This document shows positions 9,441-17,496 of a DNA stretch of 47,550 bases, piece after piece. Origin of the DNA: Caldilineaceae bacterium SB0662_bin_25 (GTDB lineage Bacteria > Chloroflexota > Anaerolineae > Caldilineales > Caldilineaceae); contig VXOE01000017.1 in the NCBI GenBank assembly GCA_009840225.1, forward strand, positions 1-47,550. The letters are read 5' to 3'. The notes beneath the pieces were generated by a model. The model was not told where the DNA came from. It ran no database searches and saw only the letters and a program-made list of their open reading frames with translations. Each line of letters starts with the position of its first letter. Position 1 is the stretch's first letter. The position numbers were made by a program, and so were the translations under genes.

Positions 9441-9468
9441 CCCTTGCGTTTCATGCAAGGGTTTTTTT
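9441..9468 (+). terminator. terminator-like hairpin nested in T-box Stem III
   Basis: CCCTTGC (9441-9447) and GCAAGGG (9455-9461) form a 7-bp stem with a 7-nt loop, followed directly by a run of seven T (9462-9468). By shape it is an intrinsic terminator, but it sits inside the longer Stem III helix (9425-9433/9482-9490), so its role is uncertain. Confidence 0.5.
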
Positions 9469-9520
9469 GTTGTCCATTGTTCACCAGTCTAAACAGGGTG
9501 GCACCGCGGGCGTCATGACG

Positions 9521-9573
9521 AACCTCGTCCCTTCTAGCAGCAGTTTATGACTGCTATGGAGACGGGGTTTTTT
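9521..9573 (+). terminator. T-box-controlled intrinsic terminator
   Basis: AACCTCGTC (9521-9529) pairs with GACGGGGTT (9561-9569, one G-U). An inner helix TAGCAG/CTGCTA (9535-9540/9551-9556) extends the hairpin, and a T6 tract ends at 9573. The 5' arm overlaps the TCCCT needed by the antiterminator, so the two structures exclude each other. It lies 48 nt before the trpE start. Confidence 0.9.
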
Positions 9574-9620
9574 GTTGGGAAAGAAACTGGGCCAGGATTC
9601 GAGGGAAGAGGAGAGGGCAC

Positions 9621-11162
9621 ATGGCAACCTATAGTCCTTCACTGGAAGAGGTGCGGGAGTTCGCGGCAACCGGAAATACGATCCCGGTGTTCCGGGAACT
9701 GCCAGCCGACCTGGAGACGCCGGTCTCGGTCTACCTGAAATTGCGCAACGGCGGCCCCTCTTTTTTGCTGGAGTCGGTTGAGAAAGGGGAGCAAGTTGGC
9801 CGGTACAGCTTCCTGGGTGTGCGTCCGCCGCTGACGCTGTGCGCACAAGGTGACCAGATGGTCATTGGCGGGTCGGACGGCGCCGAGTTGGAACGCCGGG
9901 AAGGAGACCCGTTCGAGGCCGTGCGCAGCCTTCTGGCGGAACGCTGCCCGGTCGAGGTCCCTGGCCTGCCTCGCTTTTCGGGAGGCGCAGTCGGCTATTT
10001 CGGCTACGACACTGTGCGATTCGTCGAACGCCTGCCCACCACAGCAGAAAGGAAGCTGGCCATCCCGGACATGCTGTTGCTCTTCAGCGACAACCTGGTT
10101 GTCTTCGACCATGTGCAGCACAAATTGCTGGTAATCGCCAACATGCAGACGTCCGGGAAGGGATTGGCAACAGAGGAACAGATAGAGACGGCCTACGCTG
10201 ATGCGATTGCCCGCATCGATGCGATCGTCAGCGACTTGCGCCAACCTCTCACGCCGCCGGAGAATTCGCCTGTTGAGGGTGGTTCCGAGTGGCGCAGCAA
10301 CTTTGCCAAAGAGGAGTACGAAGAGATTGTGCGCCAGGCAAAGGAGTATATCGCTGCCGGCGACATTTTCCAGGTGGTACCCAGTCAGCGCCTCAGCCGT
10401 TCGACTGATGCGGAGCCGTTTGCGATTTATCGCGCTCTTCGCATGTTGAACCCATCGCCCTATATGTACTTCCTGGAATTCAACGGAGTAGCCGGCTTGG
10501 AAGAGATTTCCGGGACCGCCGAGCCGTTGTGGATTATCGGATCCAGTCCGGAAATGCATGTCAGGCTCGAAGACGGTCGCGCCTTCCTGCACCCGATCGC
10601 AGGTACGCGCTGGCGCGGCGAAAACGCTGCCGAGGACGACGCTCTGGCAGAAGGGCTACTGAACGATCCGAAGGAACGGGCCGAGCACGTGATGTTGGTC
10701 GATCTGGGACGCAACGACCTTGGGCGGGTTTGTGAGTATGGCACTGTGAAAGTACCAGAAATGATGGTCATTGAACGTTACAGCCATGTTATGCATATCG
10801 TCAGCGACGTGCAGGGAAAGCTGGCGCCCGGTCACGACGCCATCAGTTTGCTGAAAGCCACGTTTCCGGCGGGTACCGTCAGTGGGGCACCGAAAGTCAG
10901 AGCGATGGAGATTATCGAGGAATTGGAGGGGCTGCGACGCGGGCTGTATGCGGGCGCGGTCGGGTACATCGACTACGATGGCACGATGGACACCTGCATC
11001 GCCATTCGCACAATCGTGATGCAGGGCAAGACCTGCTATCTGCAGGCGGGTGGCGGTGTTGTTGCCGACAGCGATCCCACCTATGAGTGGGAAGAGACGC
11101 TAAACAAGGCCAAGGCACTCTCCGCTGCGGTTCAGCGGGCCGAAGAGGGTCTGGACGATTGA
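9621..11162 (+). CDS. trpE: anthranilate synthase component I
   Basis: TrpE converts chorismate to anthranilate using ammonia delivered by TrpG, the committed step of Trp synthesis. The 513-residue protein has the N-terminal LLES motif ('FLLESVEKGEQVGRYSFLG'), which forms the Trp feedback site in the family. Its chorismate-binding domain includes 'HPIAGTRWRGE', 'DLGRNDLGRV' and 'FPAGTVSGAPKVRAME'. The C-terminal 'GYIDYDGTMDTCIAIRT' segment is also conserved. The PYMYFL segment is present. The ATG at 9621 follows a GAGGAGAGGG purine-rich ribosome site. It is the first gene after the Trp T-box, so its transcription should rise when tRNA-Trp is uncharged. Stop to trpS is 54 nt. Confidence 0.97.
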   Translation: MATYSPSLEEVREFAATGNTIPVFRELPADLETPVSVYLKLRNGGPSFLLESVEKGEQVGRYSFLGVRPPLTLCAQGDQMVIGGSDGAELERREGDPFEAVRSLLAERCPVEVPGLPRFSGGAVGYFGYDTVRFVERLPTTAERKLAIPDMLLLFSDNLVVFDHVQHKLLVIANMQTSGKGLATEEQIETAYADAIARIDAIVSDLRQPLTPPENSPVEGGSEWRSNFAKEEYEEIVRQAKEYIAAGDIFQVVPSQRLSRSTDAEPFAIYRALRMLNPSPYMYFLEFNGVAGLEEISGTAEPLWIIGSSPEMHVRLEDGRAFLHPIAGTRWRGENAAEDDALAEGLLNDPKERAEHVMLVDLGRNDLGRVCEYGTVKVPEMMVIERYSHVMHIVSDVQGKLAPGHDAISLLKATFPAGTVSGAPKVRAMEIIEELEGLRRGLYAGAVGYIDYDGTMDTCIAIRTIVMQGKTCYLQAGGGVVADSDPTYEWEETLNKAKALSAAVQRAEEGLDD

Positions 11163-11216
11163 GACCAGGCAGACGCCAAATTCATTTGGATTTTCCTGTA
11201 AATCCGGGAGGGGAAA

Positions 11217-12272
11217 ATGACACAGAAGAAGCGGATTCTCACCGGCGACCGTCCAACGGGGAAATTACACGTGGGACACTATGTAGGCAGTTTACAGCAC
11301 CGGCTGGCTTTCCAGGAGGAGTACGAATGCTTCTTCATCATAGCCGACCTCCACATGCTGACGACGAAGCCGTCCAAAGAGGACATAGCGCAGATCGGAG
11401 AAAACGCTCGCGAGATCGTTCTCGATCACCTCGCAATTGGAATCGACCCGTCCAAGACATCATTCTATTTGCAGTCAGCCGTGCATGAGATCTACGAGAT
11501 GCACCTGATTCTCAGCGGCATGGTAACGGTCGAGCGCTTGCAACAGTTGCCCACAATCAAGGATATGGCCGCGGCAGCCGAAATGGAGCAGATGCCATAC
11601 AACCTGCTAGGCTACCCTGTGCTGCAGGCGGCCGACATTCTGATGCCGCGCGCGCACATGGTTCCGGTAGGCAAGGACAATGAGTCTCACATTGAAATCA
11701 GCCGGCAGATTGCGCGGCGCTTTAACAACGCCTACTCTGAAGTCTTTCCATTGCCGGACGCATACATCGTCGGCGGCACGCTTGTAGGCACGGACGGACA
11801 AGCCAAGATGAGCAAGAGCCTGGGCAACGCAATCCTGCTCAGCGACGACTCGGCCACGGTCAGGAAGGGGGTGATGAGCATGTATACGGACCCCAACCGT
11901 ATTCGCGCCGACATTCCCGGCACCGTCGAAGGCAACCCGGTCTTCAGCTATCATGACACGTTCAATCCCAATAAGGAGGAAGTGGAAGATCTGAAAAGCC
12001 GGTACCGAGAGGGCGCCGTCGGCGATGTGGAGGTGAAGACGAAACTGTACAACGCCCTGGAAAACTTTCTCGAACCGATCCGTGAACGGCGAGCTTACTA
12101 CGCCGATCAGACCGGCTTCACCGACCAGCTGATCTACGAAGGCACGCAGCGTGCCCAGGAAGAGGCCCGACAGACGCTTATGGAAATGAAGAAAGCGATG
12201 GGATTGACGGGAGTGTGGAATCGGATCCGCCGCTCGAACGAGCGCCGCCAAAAGAGGCTCGCGAAGGCTTAG
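11217..12272 (+). CDS. trpS: tryptophanyl-tRNA synthetase
   Basis: A class I aminoacyl-tRNA synthetase that charges tRNA-Trp. The 351-residue product has HVGH at 18-21 within '[17 protein letters not shown]' and KMSKS at 196-200. The 'GDRPTGKLH' context resembles the TrpRS form found in streptococci and the second TrpRS of Deinococcus more than the B. subtilis/E. coli form; this is from memory of the family. GGGAGGGG lies just before the ATG. Being in the same transcript as trpE, it should be controlled by the same T-box, so shortage of charged tRNA-Trp raises both Trp synthesis and charging. Confidence 0.96.
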   Translation: MTQKKRILTGDRPTGKLHVGHYVGSLQHRLAFQEEYECFFIIADLHMLTTKPSKEDIAQIGENAREIVLDHLAIGIDPSKTSFYLQSAVHEIYEMHLILSGMVTVERLQQLPTIKDMAAAAEMEQMPYNLLGYPVLQAADILMPRAHMVPVGKDNESHIEISRQIARRFNNAYSEVFPLPDAYIVGGTLVGTDGQAKMSKSLGNAILLSDDSATVRKGVMSMYTDPNRIRADIPGTVEGNPVFSYHDTFNPNKEEVEDLKSRYREGAVGDVEVKTKLYNALENFLEPIRERRAYYADQTGFTDQLIYEGTQRAQEEARQTLMEMKKAMGLTGVWNRIRRSNERRQKRLAKA

Positions 12273-12300
12273 CCGGGAAACAGGTGAAAGGAGCGGGGCA

Positions 12301-12897
12301 ATGATCGCCGTCATCGACAATTACGATAGCTTCACGTACAATCTGGTACAGTTTTTGGGTGAAATCGTCAATGAGACCCCTCTGCCCGGAGGGGAGGAGG
12401 ACAACCGCATCCAGGTATGGCGTAACGATGCCGTTGAAATCGCGGAGCTGATCGAGAAACGGCCGAACCACATCATAATCAGCCCCGGCCCGGGCACACC
12501 GCAGCAGGACAGCGGCGTCAGCAACGACGTAATCCGTCATATGGGTGACCGGACGCCCATTCTTGGCGTCTGTCTCGGTCAACAGTGCATTGGGCACGTT
12601 CATGGCGGCAATGTCGAGCGGGCCCCGCGGTTGATGCACGGCAAAGTCAGCCCGATTCATCACAAGGGAACGACTCTCTTTCAGGGAATCCCAAGCCCGT
12701 TTACCGCCACCCGATACCATAGTCTGATCGTGGAGGAGCCCTTGCCGGCAGAACTGGAAGCCACAGCCCACACTGTCGAGGGCGAGTTGATGGGCGTCCA
12801 GCACCGGTCAAAGCCAATCTTCGGCGTGCAGTTTCACCCGGAGAGCATTCTGACGGAATACGGGCACGATCTGTTGCGAAACTTCCTTAATGTATGA
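12301..12897 (+). CDS. trpG: anthranilate synthase component II (glutamine amidotransferase)
   Basis: TrpG hydrolyses glutamine and channels ammonia to TrpE. The 198-residue class I amidotransferase shows 'NYDSFTYNLVQ' near the N-terminus, the oxyanion/nucleophile loop with C91 in 'LGVCLGQQ', and the catalytic H179 and E181 in 'FGVQFHPES'. A short insertion around residues 25-36 (rich in Pro, Gly and Glu) lengthens the first module slightly. AAAGGAG precedes the ATG at 12301. Its stop codon overlaps the ATG of the following kinase gene by 4 nt (ATGA), implying translational coupling. It may also serve p-aminobenzoate synthesis, but no pabB is present here. Confidence 0.95.
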   Translation: MIAVIDNYDSFTYNLVQFLGEIVNETPLPGGEEDNRIQVWRNDAVEIAELIEKRPNHIIISPGPGTPQQDSGVSNDVIRHMGDRTPILGVCLGQQCIGHVHGGNVERAPRLMHGKVSPIHHKGTTLFQGIPSPFTATRYHSLIVEEPLPAELEATAHTVEGELMGVQHRSKPIFGVQFHPESILTEYGHDLLRNFLNV

Positions 12898-13973
12898 GCG
12901 GCGCAGCTGGCATGGGTACATGGACACAGGCCGTCCACAACTATCTTACCGGCGCCGCCGCCAGCCGCTTTCGCAGTCAGGAGGTGGTTATCACGGATCA
13001 CTGGCGGGGGCGAGACAACTTGCTCTGGCGGGTCAGATGCGGCGAACGCACCGATGCCGTGGTCAAAATGTTTACAGACGCCGGCCAGGCGCGAAGCCGG
13101 CGGCAGTTCAGCGGGCAGGAGCGGTTTGCACGTGCAGGTTTGGCACCGGAGCCGCTCTGGTATGATCGCTATCCGCACGGACTACCGCGCCAGATCCTGG
13201 TCTACCAGTGGATGGATGGTGGAGTTCTGAAGCTTGCAGAACGCTTCCACCGCACCGCCCACGCCGATGCGGCGGCCCGCGTGCATCGTGCTGACAGGGA
13301 CGAAGTGCAACGATTCAGCCCGCATCCAATCAATCTGCTCACTTTCTGGCAGATTTGGCAAGCAGGGGAAAGCCCTCTGCGTGAGTGGGTATCTGCTGCT
13401 AACGCTCCACTGTTGGCCGACCAGCTCTCAAGGCTTTGGTCGGCCGCGCACGTGCTGATGGATGGCGCGCTGCCTCTGCTTGGTGAAACGCCGCCCTCAC
13501 CAATCCACGGAGACTTGACGGCAGAAAATGCCCTGTTTCACAGAGGGCAGGTTCTATTGGTGGACTGGGAGTTTTTCGGGCTGGGCGACCCGGCCCAGGA
13601 GATCGCCCGCTTTCTGTTTTACGGGGGAGAGGACTGGTCTGATGAGGCCCAAAATGAGTGGCTGGATTACTACCGGGCCGGAAGTTCCGAACCTGATTTG
13701 CCGGATCGAGTCGACCTGTATTTGCGGCTGTTCAACTTTCGGGCAGTAACTTTTTTGCTGGAAGGCATTCGACAGAGGGCCGTCCCGCCACCCGCCGGCA
13801 CAGATCCAGAAGCAGAGGGAGTTGAGTTACATTCTTTTCTCATCAGCGCTTTAACCGCTGCTCTGCGCCGCTCGCTAGTCATATGGGAACTATCTCCGCT
13901 GGGAAGAGGAGACTTTCAACAGTTAGCAGACGAGATCAGTTGTTTGTCAACCATCAAGTCGCGGGAAAGTTAG
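12894..13973 (+). CDS. aminoglycoside phosphotransferase (APH)/choline kinase-fold protein
   Basis: A 359-residue small-molecule kinase-like protein with the APH fold. The catalytic loop is H205-G-D207-L-T-A-E-N212 and the metal-binding Asp is D224 in 'LLVDWEFFGLGDPAQEIA'. The Gly-rich N-lobe is poorly conserved, with K58 in 'AVVKMF' a likely ATP-contact lysine. Its ATG overlaps the trpG stop (ATGA), so it is translated with the trp enzymes. No Trp pathway step needs such a kinase, and its substrate is unknown. A small trp intermediate or an antibiotic-like compound are both possible; sequence does not decide. Confidence 0.8.
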   Translation: MSGAAGMGTWTQAVHNYLTGAAASRFRSQEVVITDHWRGRDNLLWRVRCGERTDAVVKMFTDAGQARSRRQFSGQERFARAGLAPEPLWYDRYPHGLPRQILVYQWMDGGVLKLAERFHRTAHADAAARVHRADRDEVQRFSPHPINLLTFWQIWQAGESPLREWVSAANAPLLADQLSRLWSAAHVLMDGALPLLGETPPSPIHGDLTAENALFHRGQVLLVDWEFFGLGDPAQEIARFLFYGGEDWSDEAQNEWLDYYRAGSSEPDLPDRVDLYLRLFNFRAVTFLLEGIRQRAVPPPAGTDPEAEGVELHSFLISALTAALRRSLVIWELSPLGRGDFQQLADEISCLSTIKSRES

Positions 13974-14030
13974 CTGTCGACATTTTCCGCGGATTCAATG
14001 ATACAGTTCGAATAGACAGGAGAAGCAGTT

Positions 14031-15080
14031 ATGGCGTCACTCATACATGAAGCACTGGAATCGATTCTGGCCGGTCAGGATCTTAACGCCGACGCGGCCG
14101 ACGCGGCGATGACTCAGATCATGAGCGGCCAGGCGACCGATGCCCAGATCGGCGCGTTCCTGGCGGGGCTGCGTATAAAAGGAGAAAGCGTCGCTGAAAT
14201 CACCGGTTGCGCCCGGGCGATGAAGCGCGTCGCAGTGCCGGTGCGGCCTGCTCTCAACGGACAGCGCCTCCTTGACACCTGCGGTACGGGCGGTGATCAA
14301 ACCGGCACGTTCAACATCAGTACCACCGTTGCTTTCGTCGTCGCGGGGGCCGGCGAAAAGGTGGCAAAGCACGGCAACAGGTCTGCCAGCAGTCAGTGCG
14401 GCAGCGCTGATGTGCTTGAGGAGTTGGGCGTTCGATTGGACCTGGGTCCTGAACAGGTCGCAGAGTGCATCGAGGACGTTGGCATCGGCTTTCTGTTCGC
14501 ACCGCTGTACCACCCCGCCATGAAGTACGCCATTGGCCCGCGCAGGGAGCTGGCGACGCGCACTATTTTCAACATCCTCGGTCCGCTGACAAACCCGGCA
14601 TATGCCACGCACCAGGTAATCGGCGTACCCAGCATCGACTTGACAGCGCAGATGGCGGAAGTCTTGGGGGAGATGGGAAGCACTGCAGCGATTGTAGTCC
14701 ATGGCACTACTGATGACGGGCGCGGCGTGGACGAGTTGATCACGAATGGAATAAATCACATCAGTCATCTGCGCGAAGGTGAAGCCAGAATAAGTGAACT
14801 TTCTGCAACTGATCTCGGTCTTTCGCCTGCATCGCTCGACGACCTGGTTGGGGGCGACGCAGGCACAAACGCCGCTATCACCCGGGGAATCCTCAATGGT
14901 GAACTGCACGGCCCCAAGCGGGATGTGGTACTATTGAACACGGCGGCGGCCTTGGCAACCGAGAACGGTGACTGGGAGGCAGGGCTGACCGCGGCGGCAG
15001 AATCGATCGACAGCGGCGCAGCGCAGGACTCGCTAACCAGATTTATCGAGAAGACGCAGAGCTTCAGCGGAAACCAATAG
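14031..15080 (+). CDS. trpD: anthranilate phosphoribosyltransferase
   Basis: TrpD transfers the phosphoribosyl group of PRPP to anthranilate. The 349-residue protein has the family signatures DTCGTGGDQTGTFNIST (the GTGGD phosphate loop), KHGNRSASSQCGSADVLE, and 'GPRRELATRTIFNILGPLTNP'. An AGGAG motif lies 8 nt upstream of the ATG. The 57-nt gap from the kinase gene and the 4-nt gap to trpC place it within the operon. It is full length, with no missing key residues. Confidence 0.97.
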   Translation: MASLIHEALESILAGQDLNADAADAAMTQIMSGQATDAQIGAFLAGLRIKGESVAEITGCARAMKRVAVPVRPALNGQRLLDTCGTGGDQTGTFNISTTVAFVVAGAGEKVAKHGNRSASSQCGSADVLEELGVRLDLGPEQVAECIEDVGIGFLFAPLYHPAMKYAIGPRRELATRTIFNILGPLTNPAYATHQVIGVPSIDLTAQMAEVLGEMGSTAAIVVHGTTDDGRGVDELITNGINHISHLREGEARISELSATDLGLSPASLDDLVGGDAGTNAAITRGILNGELHGPKRDVVLLNTAAALATENGDWEAGLTAAAESIDSGAAQDSLTRFIEKTQSFSGNQ

Positions 15081-15084
15081 TAAA

Positions 15085-15933
15085 ATGGCCAGGTTTTCTC
15101 AGTTGGAAATCAGCAAACACAAGGGACAGGTGCTTGACAGGATCATGGCCTGGAAGCGCCAGGAGGTGGCACGTCAGATGGAGGATGTGCCTCTGGCCGA
15201 ACTCAAGGCCCTTGTGTCGTTAGCCGAGCCGCCTCTGGATTTCGCGGCAGCAATTACAGCCGAGCGTGGGGCAAGTCTCATCGCCGAAGTGAAGCGTGCG
15301 AGCCCCTCCAAGGGGTTGATCGCCCAGGATTGGTCACCGACTGCGATTGCTGAGACGTACGCCGCCAGTGGCGCGGCCGCGATATCCTGCCTGACCGATG
15401 CACGTTTCTTCCAGGGGAAACTAGCCTACCTGGCGGAAATCGTCGAGCACCTGCGCGCCAGGAACCTGTCTACGCCATTGCTGCGCAAAGAGTTTATCTT
15501 TCATCCCTATCAGGTTTACGAGGCGCGCGCGGCTGGGTCGGACGCACTTCTTCTGATCGTAGGCGTATTGGGCGACACCGAATTACGGGAACTCGTAAGC
15601 TTGACGAATCAGTTGGGGATGGACGCGTTGGTGGAAGTCCATGATGAGGAGGAGGTAGCGCGCGCGCTGGCGGCTGAGGCTCAAGTTATCGGGGTAAACA
15701 ATCGTAACCTGAAGACGTTCGAGGTAGATATCGAAACCACCGCCCGGTTACGCAAACTGATCCCTGCCGACATAATTCTGATCGGCGAGAGCGGAATCCG
15801 AAATGCGATCGATGTGGGGCGTATGGCTGAGATGGGTTGCGATGCCATACTCGTGGGCGAAAGCTTCTGCAAGTTGCCCCAGGCGGAGCGAGGCCCTCTT
15901 GTGCGCGAATTCGTGCTCGCAGGCATGCAGTGA
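15085..15933 (+). CDS. trpC: indole-3-glycerol phosphate synthase
   Basis: TrpC closes the indole ring from carboxyphenylaminodeoxyribulose phosphate. The 282-residue TIM barrel contains 'SLIAEVKRASPSKG' (catalytic E and K), 'LLRKEFIFHPYQVYEARAAG' (second catalytic Lys), 'VNNRNLKTFEVD' and 'LIGESGIRN...GCDAILVGES' (phosphate site). The start ATG at 15085 is only 4 nt after trpD and lacks its own Shine-Dalgarno, consistent with coupling. It is a single-function enzyme, not fused to trpF. Confidence 0.96.
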   Translation: MARFSQLEISKHKGQVLDRIMAWKRQEVARQMEDVPLAELKALVSLAEPPLDFAAAITAERGASLIAEVKRASPSKGLIAQDWSPTAIAETYAASGAAAISCLTDARFFQGKLAYLAEIVEHLRARNLSTPLLRKEFIFHPYQVYEARAAGSDALLLIVGVLGDTELRELVSLTNQLGMDALVEVHDEEEVARALAAEAQVIGVNNRNLKTFEVDIETTARLRKLIPADIILIGESGIRNAIDVGRMAEMGCDAILVGESFCKLPQAERGPLVREFVLAGMQ

Positions 15934-15981
15934 ATTGGACAGCTCTGAAAACAAGGTTCCTATGCCCGGGTCGCCTCCAGC

Positions 15982-16713
15982 ATGACCGGCACAGTTCTTA
16001 ATGTGATAGCCGTCCTGATTGGCGGCTCAATTGGAACGGTCTTGGGAAACCGGCTGCCGGCTAGAGTTCAGGAGACGGTCCTACATGGCTTGGGGCTGAT
16101 GGTACTAGCCATCGGCGTCATCATGGCTATCGGTACGGGCAACGTCCTCATTCCTCTTTTCAGCATCGTGGCAGGAGGTGTCCTGGGCGAACTGCTCCGC
16201 ATTGACGACGGTCTGAACTGGCTGGGCAAGCAGGCGGAAGCGCGCTGGGGCGGTCCTCTGGGCCAAGGCAAAGTGGCCGGCTGGAGCATTACCCGAGCTT
16301 TTGTCACGTCCAGCCTGATCTTCTGTGTTGGGCCGATGACCATTCTGGGCAGCATACAGGACGGACTGCTGGGGGATTACGAGCTACTGGCGATAAAGAG
16401 CGCTCTGGACGGCTTTGCGGCCATACCCTTTGCCGCCAGCCTGGGGCCGGGTGTATTGCTCAGTGTGGGTACAGTCGCGCTGGTGCAGGGAGGGCTGTCG
16501 ACACTGGCGATGGGAGTTGGAGGCGGACTCGGAGAGGTTAGCCGGGAAACGCCGTGGGTCGTCGAACTGACGGCCACCGGCGGGGTTCTTATTCTTGGAA
16601 TCGGGCTGACTCTACTGGATTTGAAGAAGATCAGGATCGCCAATCTCTTGCCCAGTATCGCAATTGCACCTTTGCTGGTCTGGCTCCTAAGCATTACGGG
16701 GATTGGATTCTAA
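15982..16713 (+). CDS. DUF554 family membrane protein
   Basis: A 243-residue polytopic membrane protein of the DUF554 (YdfK/YqgA-like) family, recognisable from the N-terminus 'TVLNVIAVLIGGSIGTVLGNRLP' and the central 'SLIFCVGPMTILGSIQDGL'. About six to seven hydrophobic segments can be counted. The family is widespread and of unknown function; transport is often guessed. It lies 48 nt after trpC and 55 nt before trpF, so it is probably expressed with the Trp enzymes. Whether it handles an aromatic metabolite is inference from position only. Confidence 0.85.
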   Translation: MTGTVLNVIAVLIGGSIGTVLGNRLPARVQETVLHGLGLMVLAIGVIMAIGTGNVLIPLFSIVAGGVLGELLRIDDGLNWLGKQAEARWGGPLGQGKVAGWSITRAFVTSSLIFCVGPMTILGSIQDGLLGDYELLAIKSALDGFAAIPFAASLGPGVLLSVGTVALVQGGLSTLAMGVGGGLGEVSRETPWVVELTATGGVLILGIGLTLLDLKKIRIANLLPSIAIAPLLVWLLSITGIGF

Positions 16714-16768
16714 CAGGAAATACGAAGACTCTACGGCTGCAAATCTGCCAGGTTGAGCATTTGGAACA

Positions 16769-17485
16769 ATGACGCACGTAAAGATATGCGGCATCACCAG
16801 CTTTGAAGACGGACTGTGTGCTGCCAGCGCCGGCGCGGACTATCTGGGATTTATCTTTTTCAAAAAGTCTCCTCGCTACATCGTGCCGGAGGCGGCGGGA
16901 GAGATAACTTCACGGTTGACGGAGCACCTATCTGATTCGAACACGCCCCCGGTTAGCGGCGCCGAATCCGGTCAGACTCCTCGCTACATTGGTGTATTCG
17001 TGAATGAAACATTGGAAGCGGTGGAGGAGACAATCTGTCGCGCCAATCTGGACTTTGCCCAGTTGCATGGAGAGGAGACGCCTGCCATGCTGGAGGCCCT
17101 CCGAGGACGCGGCTTCAAGGCGCTGCGTCCAACCAGCGCGGCCGAAGCCGAGATTGAGGCCGAATGGTACGCAGGGCTGGGTCCCAGAAACGGTCCCCAA
17201 CTCCTTGTCGATGCCTACGACCCCGACGAGTACGGCGGCACGGGAAAGCGAGCTGACTGGAACGCTGCTGCCGGTTTGGGGCGTATCTACCCTCGCCTGG
17301 TCCTGGCGGGCGGCCTGACCCCGAAAAATGTCGTCGCAGCCGTGGAGGTTGTTCGGCCTTGGGCGGTTGATGTAAGCAGCGGCGTGGAGTTCAAACCCGG
17401 ACGCAAAGACCCGGACAAAGTGCGCGAATTCATAATTTCAGCCAAAGGCCGGGAGCAGCAGGCGCGGGCTTTGAACGCCGGATGA
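16769..17485 (+). CDS. trpF: phosphoribosylanthranilate isomerase
   Basis: TrpF performs the Amadori isomerisation between TrpD and TrpC. The 238-residue barrel starts 'MTHVKICGITSFEDG' (catalytic Cys in KICG) and has the catalytic Asp in 'LLVDAYDPDEYGGTGKRADW'. The phosphate-binding 'LAGGLTPKNV' and 'DVSSGVEFKPGRKDPDKV' motifs follow. It is slightly longer than usual because of an insert around residues 50-72. The order trpC, DUF554, trpF is unusual; trpF is followed after 11 nt by aroC. Confidence 0.96.
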   Translation: MTHVKICGITSFEDGLCAASAGADYLGFIFFKKSPRYIVPEAAGEITSRLTEHLSDSNTPPVSGAESGQTPRYIGVFVNETLEAVEETICRANLDFAQLHGEETPAMLEALRGRGFKALRPTSAAEAEIEAEWYAGLGPRNGPQLLVDAYDPDEYGGTGKRADWNAAAGLGRIYPRLVLAGGLTPKNVVAAVEVVRPWAVDVSSGVEFKPGRKDPDKVREFIISAKGREQQARALNAG

Positions 17486-17496
17486 GAGATTGAAGC

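Larger units (their letters stand above)
9160..9575 (+). promoter_or_regulatory. tRNA-Trp-responsive T-box riboswitch
   Basis: T-box leaders sense uncharged tRNA and choose between terminator and antiterminator. Stem I spans about 9169-9265: its specifier loop is formed by AATAGTA on the 5' side and GAATGGA on the 3' side, placing a UGG (Trp) codon at 9252-9254 followed by A. The apical part contains the CAGAGAG...GGTGG signature. Stem II carries the AGTA...GAA S-turn near 9315-9324. Stem III is a 9-bp helix (9425-9433 with 9482-9490) enclosing an inner hairpin. The conserved T-box AACAGGGTGGCACCGCGG is at 9492-9509. Its UGGC bulge (9499-9502) matches a GCCA acceptor end, as expected for tRNA-Trp with discriminator G73. 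The antiterminator pairs AGGG (9495-9498) with TCCCT (9528-9532). Confidence 0.95.

Noticed and set aside
9639-10592. A 317-codon minus-strand open frame opposite trpE
   Set aside because: TrpE is unmistakable on the plus strand; the antisense frame shows no family features.
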